Source: Candidatus Paceibacterota bacterium
Lineage (GTDB): Bacteria; Verrucomicrobiota; Verrucomicrobiia; Limisphaerales; UBA8199
Reading direction: 5' to 3'
Assembly (NCBI GenBank): GCA_035452965.1
Contig: DAOTCE010000012.1
Location: 69,222 to 133,221 of the forward strand
DNA: 64,000 nucleotides
Shown here: positions 44,764 to 52,905 of the stretch, piece by piece
Layout: the number at the start of each line of letters is the position of its first letter
How positions within the stretch are numbered: position 1 is the first letter of the stretch
Made by a program: the position numbers and the translations under genes
The notes under the pieces: generated by a model
What the model saw: only the letters and a program-made list of their open reading frames with translations
Told to the model about the DNA's origin: nothing
Database searches by the model: none

Positions 44764-46038
44764 TCAACTATAGGAACGACGAGGAGCTTTTTGATAGGCG
44801 TGCAACGGAAGCGCGGGAAAATCGGACCTGCGGTGAGACCTTATCCAGCGTGCAATCCTCTGGCGGAGGCCACCGCGGCATTGCCCGGCAGAGCGGTCCA
44901 GGAGGCTGCCGACTGGGCCCCCCACCTTTGCCCTGGTGCAAGCGGCAACCAAGCCCGCGACCTTCTCATTCGCACGCATCGGTCCGTGTCTGGCAACACT
45001 GATCAGCAGACCTAGCGCGGTCAGCATGCAGACCAGGTTCGAACCCCCATAGCTGACGAAGGGCAGGGCGATGCCTTTGTTGGGGAGGCTGCTGGTCACG
45101 ACCCCGAAGTTGATAAAGGCCTGGAGGCCAATGAGAATGGTGATGCCGAAGGCCAGCAGTTGACCAAACGGGTCCGCGACCTTCCAGGCGATGCGGGTGC
45201 CGTAGAGCAACAGAATCACAAACAGCAGCAGTACCAGGGCCGTGCCAAGAAACCCCAACTCCTCGCCGATCAATGACAGCACAAAGTCTGTCTGCTGCTC
45301 GGGCACGAAGCCGTTCTTGTGGCTCCCCGCGCCAAGGAAGGTGCCGCACCAGCCGCCGCTGCCGAGCGCCAGCAGGGAGTGCCAGCCTTGCCAGCCAACG
45401 CCGTCCCTGTATTTCTCCGGGTCGAGGAAGGCCAGGAGCCGATCCATCCGGAGTTGGTTCCGCAGCAGGAGCCAGACAGACAGCTCGCCTCCGATGATCG
45501 CCGTGGACAAGAGATAGCCCCAATGGCTGCCGCCAACGGCAAGCATGGCAAGAGCCACCGCTGCCAGCAAAGCCGTTGTGCCCCAGTCCGGCTCGAAAAA
45601 GACCAACAGCCCAACAATGCTCGCCATAAGCCCGGGAAAGAGGAAGCCGGCGGTTCGCTCGTGCATCCGAGCCTGGTGGGTGGCGCAGTGATCGGCCAGG
45701 AAGATAATCAGAGCGAGCTTGGCAAACTCGGATGGCTGGCCAAAAGGCAACCAGCGGAAGGCGCCGTTCCTGGCCACGCCGATGCCTGGCACGAGCGTGG
45801 CGGCCAGTAGAATGCAGGCCAGACCCAGCAGCCATTTCGGCGCATGAAATCGCCGGAGCAGCGGGTAAGGGACCAGCGCAGCGACCGTGCAACAGACAGC
45901 ACCGACGGCCAGCCAGCACAAGTGCAGGTACAAGCGAGTGAGCCGTGGTTGCCAGGTCGTCGAGCTGTAGAGGGCCAGTGTCCCTAAAAGCAGCAGGATG
46001 CCGACCACCAGGAGCAGAATGGCGGTGAGCCTTTTCAC
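44764..46038 (-). CDS. ftsW: FtsW/RodA-family peptidoglycan glycosyltransferase
   Basis: 424 residues, about ten transmembrane helices. SEDS-family signatures: 'NGAFRWLPFGQPSEFAKLAL', 'FEPDWGTTALLA', 'FLGAGSHKNGFVPEQQTDFVLSLIGEELGFLG' (in part 'PEQQTDFVLSLIGEELGF') and 'NKGIALPFVSYGGSNLV'. The Asp in 'PEQQTDF' region and the PFVSYGG loop are hallmarks of the polymerase. It makes glycan strands from lipid II with FtsI as partner; the basic C-terminal tail (~60 residues) is longer than usual. The start overlaps the ftsI stop by 4 bp, indicating coupling. Confidence 0.93.
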   Translation of the reverse strand: MKRLTAILLLVVGILLLLGTLALYSSTTWQPRLTRLYLHLCWLAVGAVCCTVAALVPYPLLRRFHAPKWLLGLACILLAATLVPGIGVARNGAFRWLPFGQPSEFAKLALIIFLADHCATHQARMHERTAGFLFPGLMASIVGLLVFFEPDWGTTALLAAVALAMLAVGGSHWGYLLSTAIIGGELSVWLLLRNQLRMDRLLAFLDPEKYRDGVGWQGWHSLLALGSGGWCGTFLGAGSHKNGFVPEQQTDFVLSLIGEELGFLGTALVLLLFVILLLYGTRIAWKVADPFGQLLAFGITILIGLQAFINFGVVTSSLPNKGIALPFVSYGGSNLVCMLTALGLLISVARHGPMRANEKVAGLVAACTRAKVGGPVGSLLDRSAGQCRGGLRQRIARWIRSHRRSDFPALPLHAYQKAPRRSYS

Positions 46039-47999
46039 CGTCTGGAAGCACTGGCAAGTGCCTTGCTCGTGCGCGGTGCCGCGCCCGACCTCTGGGTTGT
46101 GGCGGCACGAGCCGTTGAGGCTTTGGCGGGTGTTGACCGGGCCAGCGCCTTGCCGGGCAGCGCACGCACGACCTTATCCGCCGGGATCTCCAGGCAGGCG
46201 GCGACTTGTTCGGCGATGGAGCGGAACACCGGCGCCACCACAGTCCCGGCGTAGTAGCCGTTTTGGGGCTCATCCAAAGCTATCGAAATGACGACGCGTG
46301 GGGTATCGGCGGGGAGACAGCCGATCATCGAGGAATAGTAGCGCCCGGCCACGTAACCGTTCGTATTAGACTTTTGGGCGGTGCCGGTCTTCACGCCGGA
46401 GGTGTATCTGTCCAGGGCAGCCAGCGCGCCGGTGCCTTCGGGTGAGACGACAGCTTTCAAGGCTTGCCTGACTTGTTGCGCGGTTCGAGGACTTACGACC
46501 GCGCGCACCAATTGCGGCTGGAATTGCCGGAGGAGCTGCCCTTGGGGCGATTCGATCCGGCTGACCACATAGGGCCGCATCAGGCGACCCTCGTTGGCGA
46601 TCGCGCACATGGCGGTTGCCATCTGCAATTGGGACATGCTCATTCCCTGGCCGAACGCGGCGCGGGTCAGGGTCATCGTGTCCCAGGTGTGCGGCGGGTC
46701 AATCCGACCTGGCGTTTCGGCGGCAAAAGCAATGCCGGTGCGCTGGGCCAAACCGAAATTGGTCAGGCAGCCATAGACCCGCTCCGGCCCCAGCGCCAGG
46801 GCGATCTTTGCGAAAGCAATGTTGGACGACTTAATGAAGGCCTCCAGCAGCGTCAACAGCCCATGCGGCGCATGGTCGCGCACCACCACCTTGTTGACCA
46901 CGAAGCGGCCCTGTTCGCAATGAATCCTGCTCTCTAGCGTCATCAGTCCCTGATCGAGCGCTCCCGCCAGGAGAATGAACTTCAGGGTGGACCCAGGTTC
47001 GACCATATCGGTGAAAACCGTGTTCCGCCAGGTTTCCGGGTCTGAGTCGCCCGGATTCTCCGGCGCAAATCCCGGGCAAGAGGCCAATGCGAGGATTTCA
47101 CAAGTCGTGGGGTTCATGACGATGGCTGAGGCGCCGCGGGCGCGGTACCTGACCCGGGCATCTGCGAGCGCCTGCTCGACGATTTGCTGCAGGCGCAGGT
47201 CAATCGTCAGGACCACATGGTTGCCATCGGCCGGCAACTCGGAGCGCGTCCGATGCGCAGGCAGTTCATTTCCGACAACGTCCTGCTGGGAGAGGCACAG
47301 GCCATTCTTCCCAGCCAGGAACTGATTGCATCCGCGTTCTATTCCGCGGACGCCTGTCAGCCCGGCGCGGGTTGTGTCCAGCGAAACGAAGCCCAGCACC
47401 TGGCAAAGGCTCTCCCCACAGGGGTAAACCCGTCGCTGCTCGTCCCGGGCAAAGAGAAGTTGCCGGCGCAGTTTCCGAAGTGCCACCGGCTCGCCTGCGC
47501 TGAGCTTGGCTTCGCTGAAACCGTAAGTCTCCCGTTTCAGCGCCGTGGTGATGGATCGCCATTCCCCGACCGGGACATTGCGTCGGAGGAGCAGGGCCTT
47601 CTGCTGTTCAACGTTGCTGCGGCTGGCGCGTTCCCAGCAAGCGCGCACGCGATTGGTAAGTTCTTCAGCCGGGATTCGCAGCAATGGTTCGAGGGACTCC
47701 GCTACCTGGTCCAGCCGGTTGGAGCAAAGCCCCGGAGTCACGTAGATCGCCTTGACGGGAGTGGAAAGCGCCACAGTAATTCCGTTTCGGTCCCGAATTT
47801 CGCCCCGTCGGGCCTCAAGCGTCCGGGCGGTTTGGGAGAATTGCCGCGCCTTGGCCAGGAACTCGGGGTGCCGCCTGATCTGGATCTCAAACAGCCGGCC
47901 GAAGATCAAGAAGAAGCCCGCCAGCACACCGATGATGATCGCCCCCAGGCGCCGGTATTGCAGGGGCCTGAACTCCGTGGCGTCGCGGGGACTTGGCAT
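46035..47999 (-). CDS. ftsI: Penicillin-binding protein, FtsI/PBP3-like transpeptidase
   Basis: 654 residues from ATG 47999; the frame extends upstream but overlaps ftsL, and this start leaves 13 bp. A single N-terminal helix ('LGAIIIGVLAGFFLIFGRLF') anchors it. Class B PBP features: 'RRGEIRDRNG' and 'GVRGIERGCNQFLAGKNG' in the pedestal, then active-site 'EPGSTLKFILL' (SxxK), 'IKSSNIAFAKIA' (SxN) and 'GVKTGTAQK' (KTG). It cross-links septal peptidoglycan. An Ala/Ser/Arg-rich C-terminal tail follows the catalytic domain. It overlaps ftsW by 4 bp. Confidence 0.94.
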   Translation of the reverse strand: MPSPRDATEFRPLQYRRLGAIIIGVLAGFFLIFGRLFEIQIRRHPEFLAKARQFSQTARTLEARRGEIRDRNGITVALSTPVKAIYVTPGLCSNRLDQVAESLEPLLRIPAEELTNRVRACWERASRSNVEQQKALLLRRNVPVGEWRSITTALKRETYGFSEAKLSAGEPVALRKLRRQLLFARDEQRRVYPCGESLCQVLGFVSLDTTRAGLTGVRGIERGCNQFLAGKNGLCLSQQDVVGNELPAHRTRSELPADGNHVVLTIDLRLQQIVEQALADARVRYRARGASAIVMNPTTCEILALASCPGFAPENPGDSDPETWRNTVFTDMVEPGSTLKFILLAGALDQGLMTLESRIHCEQGRFVVNKVVVRDHAPHGLLTLLEAFIKSSNIAFAKIALALGPERVYGCLTNFGLAQRTGIAFAAETPGRIDPPHTWDTMTLTRAAFGQGMSMSQLQMATAMCAIANEGRLMRPYVVSRIESPQGQLLRQFQPQLVRAVVSPRTAQQVRQALKAVVSPEGTGALAALDRYTSGVKTGTAQKSNTNGYVAGRYYSSMIGCLPADTPRVVISIALDEPQNGYYAGTVVAPVFRSIAEQVAACLEIPADKVVRALPGKALARSTPAKASTARAATTQRSGAAPRTSKALASASRR

Positions 48000-48012
48000 A
48001 ACCCTGAAACAA

Positions 48013-48603
48013 TCAGCCACCCGTGCCCCCACGGCGCGTGTGCGTCCTGGCGTCCGCCACCTGTGGGCGCCGGCTCGGCGCAGCGGCCCTGGCCGATACC
48101 GGCTTGGTGTCCCGGCCACGGGCCGACTCCCCAGCCTTGCCAGTCACTGTCCGTTGAGCTGAATCGGCCCGCCCCAAACCAGCCGTCGGCTGCAAGACCC
48201 CCAGTGCCAACCATCGGGCCTTCTCGCATTCCAACGACCGGCAGGCCTGTGTGACCGCAGTAAGTTCAGTCTCCTTCTGACGCAATTGTCGGCCGAGGTT
48301 GTGCTTCTCCCGAGTATACGTAATGTGCTGCGCACCGAATACACCAGCGAGGACCGTCAGCACGAACAGGATGACGAGCGATTTTAACACGCACGCCTCC
48401 ACCCTGCCTGCCCACCCTGCCGGCTGCGACCGCACATCCTCCACGGCACCAGCCTCAAGCGCGGGACGGACCGGGGCAAGGTCCACCGGCGCGGCCGAGA
48501 CCAGATAGGGCAGGCGTCCCGATTCCGCGAGTCGAAACGGGTTGCCCCCTCGCAAAAAGCAGAACGCCCCCGGGCCGACAGAAAGCAGGCAAGCCAGCTT
48601 CAT
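48013..48603 (-). CDS. ftsL: FtsL-like division protein
   Basis: 196 residues, longer than typical FtsL (~100-120). A ~70-residue N-terminal part precedes a transmembrane helix ('VLKSLVILFVLTVLAGVFGA'), then a short coiled coil ('YTREKHNLGRQLRQKETEL', followed by 'LTAVTQACRSLECEKARWLA'), the FtsL layout. The C-terminal ~70 residues are low-complexity and basic. Identification rests mainly on topology and position between mraZ and ftsI. FtsL scaffolds the FtsQ/B/L complex. The start codon overlaps the mraZ stop by ATGA. Confidence 0.72.
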   Translation of the reverse strand: MKLACLLSVGPGAFCFLRGGNPFRLAESGRLPYLVSAAPVDLAPVRPALEAGAVEDVRSQPAGWAGRVEACVLKSLVILFVLTVLAGVFGAQHITYTREKHNLGRQLRQKETELTAVTQACRSLECEKARWLALGVLQPTAGLGRADSAQRTVTGKAGESARGRDTKPVSARAAAPSRRPQVADARTHTRRGGTGG

Positions 48604-49082
48604 ATGTTGATGGCCTTTAGCGCCTCAGCGATCTGCAGGGCGTCGGGGTTTGCCAGCGTGGCGGCGTAGCGGGCAGGGCTCCAGATCTCGAACTTGTTCA
48701 TCCGCCCGACCAGCAGTGCCTCGCTTTCGATCCCCAGCCCCCGGGCGGCCTCCTCCGGCAACGGCAGCCGGCCGTAACTGTCCAGCGATCTGGCAAACGT
48801 GCTCGAGCCGAGCAGCCGCTCGACCGTGGCGACCTGCTCGTCAGTCAATGAAAGCCCCTCAAGGTTCCTCAGCAAAACCTCCCAGCGGGAAGGTGGCAGC
48901 ACCAGCAAATACTGGCTCCTGGCCAGCGGCCATACCAACACCATGAGGTCCCGGGAAGAACCGGACGGCCGCCACTCGACTGGCAGGATGACGCGCCCAT
49001 GGTCAACACCGCGAAGATGCTGCCCAAGGTACAAACAGGACCCGTTATTCACAGTCGCTGATTTGCCTGTTGCCGGTCGCAT
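48600..49082 (-). CDS. mraZ: MraZ transcriptional regulator
   Basis: 160 residues from ATG 49082 with GGAG 6 bp upstream. Two AbrB-like swapped-hairpin repeats: 'LRGVDHGRVILPVEWRP' and 'ARSLDSYGRLPLPEEAARGLGI', the latter close to the canonical DxxGRxxxP motif, then 'LLVGRMNKFEIWSPARYA' as in MraZ. The first repeat lacks the Lys of DxKGR, so it is somewhat divergent. MraZ binds repeats upstream of its own gene and represses the division cluster in E. coli; matching repeats are present here at 49091-49140. Next gene (normally rsmH) is ftsL. Confidence 0.9.
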   Translation of the reverse strand: MRPATGKSATVNNGSCLYLGQHLRGVDHGRVILPVEWRPSGSSRDLMVLVWPLARSQYLLVLPPSRWEVLLRNLEGLSLTDEQVATVERLLGSSTFARSLDSYGRLPLPEEAARGLGIESEALLVGRMNKFEIWSPARYAATLANPDALQIAEALKAINI

Positions 49083-49090
49083 TATGGTCT

Positions 49091-49140
49091 CCAAAACTCA
49101 CCAAGTAACACCATTATTCACCAATTATCCCCAAACCGGC
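49091..49140 (-). promoter_or_regulatory. Probable MraZ operator: five 10-bp-spaced repeats
   Basis: On the coding strand of mraZ the decamers TTGGGG-, TTGGTG-, ATGGTG-, TTGGTG- and TTGGAG-type follow each other with exactly 10-bp spacing (plus strand: CCA at 49091, 49101, 49111, 49121, 49131, four of them in CACCA/CCCCA context). MraZ proteins bind TGGTG/TGGGN repeats with this period. The array ends at the ribosome site, so binding would block transcription or initiation. Confidence 0.75.
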
Positions 49141-49301
49141 AATGCAAACATGCTCACACCTTATTCACAATGTTATTCACAACCGCGCGGCCTCGGAACG
49201 CCCGGCGCCCCTTCGAGGCTCATTGGCCGTGGCAAGGGTCGCACACCCGGATGAACATGATCAATCCCACCGGCGCGGCCGACGGCCAGTCGAACCCGAG
49301 A

Positions 49302-49345
49302 CACACCGTATCCACACCGTATCCACACCGGATACACACCGTAGG
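49302..49345. repeat. Four tandem 11-bp repeats (CACACCGTATC type)
   Basis: Units CACACCGTATC, CACACCGTATC, CACACCGGATA and CACACCGTAGG. Same family as the array at 24947-24990 in inverse orientation. The internal GTATCCACA differs by one base from a DnaA box. Confidence 0.8.
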
Positions 49346-49441
49346 TTCACTCTGATAACCCACTGGCGTCTCGGAAGATACGCAAGTTCCCCTCCCCAGG
49401 CAGCCTCGAAATCAGCATAAGTAACTGCTCCACCAAGACTT

Positions 49442-49897
49442 ATGACGCTTTCGGGAGCCAGCCAGCGACTTCCAGACCCAGTGGTCGCGCAGGAGCATCC
49501 GCGTCGCAACAGCTATCTGCTGCAGCGGAAGAAGGACAGGGTCATTCTGATTACCAACGGACATTTTGCCGGCTGCCCGGATCACGCATGGTTGCCCCGC
49601 CTGGAATTGCTGACGCGCACCCTCGACGCCGTAGAGGAATGTTTCCGTCGCGGCGAGGATTTCGACATCACAGTGGACGACGGCCGGCCGATCAACGGCC
49701 ACTGGCGCGTAGTGAAACCGAGCGAGAAGGAGTGGATTTCGCACAAAGGCACAGTCGTTGGTAGATGCCGCTGGCACCAAACACGCCTGTGTTACGCGGG
49801 CGCGCCCCGACGCTCTCCGGACCGGGCGTCAACACTGGCATCGGCAGTTTTGCCGATACCCGCCCTGTGCGATTCTGCTACACTGAGCCAGTTCTAA
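49442..49897 (+). CDS. Hypothetical protein
   Basis: 151 residues. The middle part ('RKKDRVILITNGHFAGCPDH', 'VEECFRRGEDFDITVDDGRP') has sensible composition for a small alpha/beta protein, but I recognise no family and the ribosome site is poor. The C-terminal ~45 residues look low quality, so the real gene could be shorter or absent. It lies between the mraZ upstream region and the PEP-CTERM gene, on the same strand as the latter. Confidence 0.4.
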   Translation: MTLSGASQRLPDPVVAQEHPRRNSYLLQRKKDRVILITNGHFAGCPDHAWLPRLELLTRTLDAVEECFRRGEDFDITVDDGRPINGHWRVVKPSEKEWISHKGTVVGRCRWHQTRLCYAGAPRRSPDRASTLASAVLPIPALCDSATLSQF

Positions 49898-49931
49898 TGC
49901 AAATGGCTTAAGCACTATCTACTGGCTAACT

Positions 49932-50771
49932 ATGAAGCGAATCATCTCCCTCCTTGCAGTGCTAACCCTTGTTGGCGCCACGGTGGCCATCGGTCAAATC
50001 AACTACAGTGGTGGAACCTACTCTGAGAATTTTGACACCATCTTAAACACTGATGGAAACGGAACCACCATGTCCGGCGTGGGAAGTGTTGGCGCACAGG
50101 ATGCCATTCCCACACTCACCACCTGGCGAGCCGCCAGGGTGGGTGGTACAGGCACGGGCACCTTTGCCCTGTTCGCTGATTGGGGCGGTTCAGGGACCGG
50201 GAGATTATATTCGTACGGGACCACCGCCGGCTCGCCTATTTACTACGAACGAGCGTTGGGCAGCGTTGGGTCTGGCACCACTATACCTGGGTTTGGCACC
50301 TATTTCATCAATGCCTCGGCGGAAACCTACGCGTCCCTTACCTTCAATTTCGACCGTGAAGTGTGGCGCAACCAAAGTGCCGCTGCGGATCAAAGCCTGA
50401 CCTTCTCTTATGGGCTTCTGTCCGGGGGCGGTGGAATTACAGCCGATAACTTTCTCACCAGTGCTGGCATGACCGCTTATCCCGCCCTCAATGCGACTTC
50501 TCCGGCCGCCCTTGGAGGCGTAGCTTCTGCCGGCCGCGATGGGAATGCCGAGCCCTACAAAGCCCATGTGTCAGCAACTATCACTGGCATAAGTTGGGCC
50601 CCCGGCGACACGCTGTTCATCCGGTGGAGCGATGCGGACGACACGGGCACCGATGCCGGCATATCGATTGATAACCTGACTTTGGTCGCGGTCGTCCCCG
50701 AGCCTTCCTGCGGCCTCTTGCTTGGTTTGGGGGTTGCCGCCCTGGCTCTCCTGCGCCGCAACAGCCGCTAA
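49932..50771 (+). CDS. PEP-CTERM sorting-domain protein
   Basis: 279 residues with a signal peptide ('IISLLAVLTLVGATVAIG'). The C-terminus is a textbook PEP-CTERM signal: 'VPEPS', a hydrophobic helix ('CGLLLGLGVAALALL') and the basic end 'RRNSR', recognised by exosortase. The body is a Gly/Thr/Ser-rich beta domain beginning 'YSGGTYSENFDTI' with no catalytic motif, of a type common in Verrucomicrobiota (a predicted lamin-tail/LamG-like sandwich). It is likely exported and processed into the extracellular matrix or envelope. No exosortase gene is present in the window. Confidence 0.9.
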   Translation: MKRIISLLAVLTLVGATVAIGQINYSGGTYSENFDTILNTDGNGTTMSGVGSVGAQDAIPTLTTWRAARVGGTGTGTFALFADWGGSGTGRLYSYGTTAGSPIYYERALGSVGSGTTIPGFGTYFINASAETYASLTFNFDREVWRNQSAAADQSLTFSYGLLSGGGGITADNFLTSAGMTAYPALNATSPAALGGVASAGRDGNAEPYKAHVSATITGISWAPGDTLFIRWSDADDTGTDAGISIDNLTLVAVVPEPSCGLLLGLGVAALALLRRNSR

Positions 50772-51002
50772 CTTCCCGCGTTCACGTCGCCGGCAAGGGG
50801 CAGCCTCCATCGAAATGCCGGACGTTTAGGGCGAGCGCTCGCAAACTCAACGGTGTGCGAGCCGTCAACTGACTCGGCACACCGGCTGGGGCTGGCCGGC
50901 GAAAGTCTGCACCATCAGCCGGTCTTGCGGGAGACGCGTGCGTCCAGAGGCAATTCCCGCAGCGTGAAAGGACCGACGAGCGGTAACGCCAGCCTGGCGA
51001 GG

Positions 51003-51764
51003 CTAGGTGAGCAGCCGGACCTCAATGAAGGACTCGTCATCAAAAACCTCCGGGGTCACCGGTCGTGCGGGAATCGGCTTCTTGAAGATGATCTCGGCCA
51101 TGACGAAGCCGGGCTTGGCCAGCCACTCGGGGTGGGCGCATCGGACGAATCGGTTCCAGATGAGCGTGCCGTAACCATCCATGCCGAAGCAGGCCAAAAA
51201 ATCACAACCCAGGCCAGGCACGCGGTTGACGCGCAGAAAGAAGGCGATTGTGGACTTGCGCTTCGGGTCCGCCTTGACCGCCTCGACCCCAACGTGGTGT
51301 ATCTGAATCTCCGCGCAGCAGTACTCGTAAACCTCGATGTCCTCCCAGAACTCCGGGTCTTTCACCCGGAGGCGGCTAGCCCCGTAGGGCGACAGGATTA
51401 TGCGTTTGCGTGTGCAGTACTTGAAGTAGCGCCCGAGGGCTTTGAAGAGCGCGGCCTCCAGCTCCGTCTTGGCCGCGCGGATGATCTTCCGGCGCCGCCG
51501 CATGGTGCCGCCCGAATCGTCCAGCGGGGGGCGGGTGGGCAAGATTAGCAGATCGGTGGGCTGCAATGGTGGAAAAGCCGACAGCGGCCGCTCGTCGTTC
51601 GGGTATAGGTAAATGGTGGTGCCAAACTCGTAGCCCAGTCGGGGCAGCGGCGTGGTCAGCTCGCAAAACGCGATGCCATCCCGCCCCTTGAACAGCTTGG
51701 CATCCTCGTCGGCGGGAGCGTTAGAGTAGGTGAGTCGGAGGAAGCGACCGATGTGATCCGCCAT
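51003..51764 (-). CDS. Unknown protein divergent from the ubiquitin-like locus
   Basis: 253 residues from ATG 51764 (ATG 51794 is an alternative; neither has a strong ribosome site). No signal peptide or membrane segment, so cytoplasmic. The N-terminal third contains 'GYEFGTTIYLYPNDERPLSA', and the middle a basic helix 'RRRRKIIRAAKTELEAALFKA' (in part 'KIIRAAKTELEAALFKALG'). A Cys-rich part follows ('YEYCCAEIQIHHVG', 'GLGCDFLACFGMDGYG'). I do not recognise the family. It is transcribed away from the Ubl cluster across a ~500-bp gap and could be a regulator, a target or unrelated. Confidence 0.7.
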   Translation of the reverse strand: MADHIGRFLRLTYSNAPADEDAKLFKGRDGIAFCELTTPLPRLGYEFGTTIYLYPNDERPLSAFPPLQPTDLLILPTRPPLDDSGGTMRRRRKIIRAAKTELEAALFKALGRYFKYCTRKRIILSPYGASRLRVKDPEFWEDIEVYEYCCAEIQIHHVGVEAVKADPKRKSTIAFFLRVNRVPGLGCDFLACFGMDGYGTLIWNRFVRCAHPEWLAKPGFVMAEIIFKKPIPARPVTPEVFDDESFIEVRLLT

Positions 51765-51794
51765 CCCACCCTGGGTTGGAAGGGGCACTTGCAT

Positions 51795-52278
51795 GCGCCC
51801 AGGTTACCCGCGGAGGTGGGCACCCGTCACGTACTTTCGCAGATAAATGATCCGGAAAGCAAATTCGCGCCCAACTTTTCGCGGCGAAACTCCAATTCAA
51901 GCCGAACCGCCGGGTTCCAGCGAAAGACATTTCGAAACAAGGAGACGCGCGAAAACGCGGCGTCGTATCATGGGCGGCACGCTGAATGAACGCGCAGTCG
52001 AAGAAATTCCAACCGCCGACGCGGTGCCTCGTTGGGTGTGCCCGAGGGGAGTTTCAGGAGACATTCCTTCGCGCGCGGAGGAGCGCGGTGCAGAAACTGC
52101 CGTGCCTGCCGGCGAAAATGCGCGCACACGCGCGGGTGGGGAAAAGGATGTTGCGCGTCATGGTCACGCGCTCCCTGTGCGGTAAAATTCACTCGCAACT
52201 TGAGCGGTGCCGCGGCCAGGCCGCAGCAACCGCAGAACAGATGCAGCGGCGGCGAGTCCGCCAACGACGAACACGATT
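51795..52278. other. Divergent intergenic region ahead of Ubl locus
   Basis: About 480 bp between the leftward unknown gene and the first rightward gene of the ubiquitin-like cluster. It presumably carries the cluster promoter; I found no clear operator, repeat or supported gene. Frames in both strands here have arginine-rich, non-protein-like translations. Confidence 0.5.
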
Positions 52279-52905
52279 ATGACAAATGAGTCGCAGCAAG
52301 TCCAGTTGATAGTGGAGGAGGTCGGCTCCCAGCTGGCGCGGGGCGGGGCAGGCTGTGCACCCGAGCGTGGTACGCCTGTGCCGGGGGCGCTCGCGCTTCC
52401 GCCAGGCCTGGCCTGGCTCCAGTCGGGCGCCGGGGGCATCCCCCGGATTTCCACTTCGCCGCCAGGCGACGCGGAGAATGCGGTGCTCATCGAGCAGGTC
52501 GCTCAGGGGTGGCAGACCCGGCTGTTGCTGGTCGCCGCGAGATCCGGCCGCGTCCACGTCAACGGCCTGCCCGCGCCGCGGTTCAGCCTGCTCAAGGAGC
52601 GGGATACGTTGCGGCTGGATGGGGATAGCCTGGTCCATGTGACGGTCTTCAACCGGCCGGTGATCGGTCCCGCCCCTGCCGCATCGCTCGGCTCGGAGTG
52701 TCCCGTCTGCCGGGTGCGCTTCGCCGCATCCATCCGGTGCTATATCTGTGCCTGCGGCAACCCGACGCACTTTGAAGAAGGTGGCGACGACTGTCTGCAG
52801 TGCGCGCTGTTGCGGGTCCGGTCCGGGTGCCCCTACTGCGGGCGTCCGATGGTGCTCGAGCCCGGCTACACCTACTTGCCGGAAGGACTCCATGAATCGC
52901 TTTAA
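52279..52905 (+). CDS. FHA-like plus RING-like zinc-finger protein (candidate E3)
   Basis: 208 residues from ATG 52279. Residues ~60-128 look like a forkhead-associated domain ('GRVHVNGLPAP...LLKERDTLRLDGD'). Residues 141-188 hold a binuclear treble-clef/RING-like array: Cys141/144 (CPVC), Cys154/157/159, His164, Cys172/175 (CLQC) and Cys184/187 (CPYC). FHA+RING fusions are ubiquitin ligases in eukaryotes (Chfr-type), and prokaryotic RING-like domains are known from Ub-like operons. Here it is first in the cluster and overlaps the E1 gene by 14 bp. Ligase function is inferred; the ligand spacing is not that of a classical RING. Confidence 0.78.
   Translation: MTNESQQVQLIVEEVGSQLARGGAGCAPERGTPVPGALALPPGLAWLQSGAGGIPRISTSPPGDAENAVLIEQVAQGWQTRLLLVAARSGRVHVNGLPAPRFSLLKERDTLRLDGDSLVHVTVFNRPVIGPAPAASLGSECPVCRVRFAASIRCYICACGNPTHFEEGGDDCLQCALLRVRSGCPYCGRPMVLEPGYTYLPEGLHESL

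Larger units (their letters stand above)
49083..49441. promoter_or_regulatory. mraZ upstream region with DnaA-box-like cluster
   Basis: AT-richer than its surroundings. Exact TTATTCACA (fits TTATNCACA) occurs at 49161-49169 and 49173-49181, with a third inside mraZ at 49045-49053; one-mismatch forms TTATTCACC (49114) and TTATCCCCA (49125) lie between. GTATCCACA, also one mismatch, occurs twice in the 11-bp array at 49302. All are in the same orientation. This suggests DnaA binding; a replication origin cannot be claimed from this alone. Confidence 0.55.

Noticed and set aside
44966..46273. Minus-strand frame of 435 codons spanning ftsW and the end of ftsI
   Set aside because: Arg/Pro-rich shadow in another frame; FtsW motifs are in the chosen frame.
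49302..49345. Tandem repeats considered as a CRISPR array
   Set aside because: Units are 11 bp with no unique spacers and no cas genes nearby.
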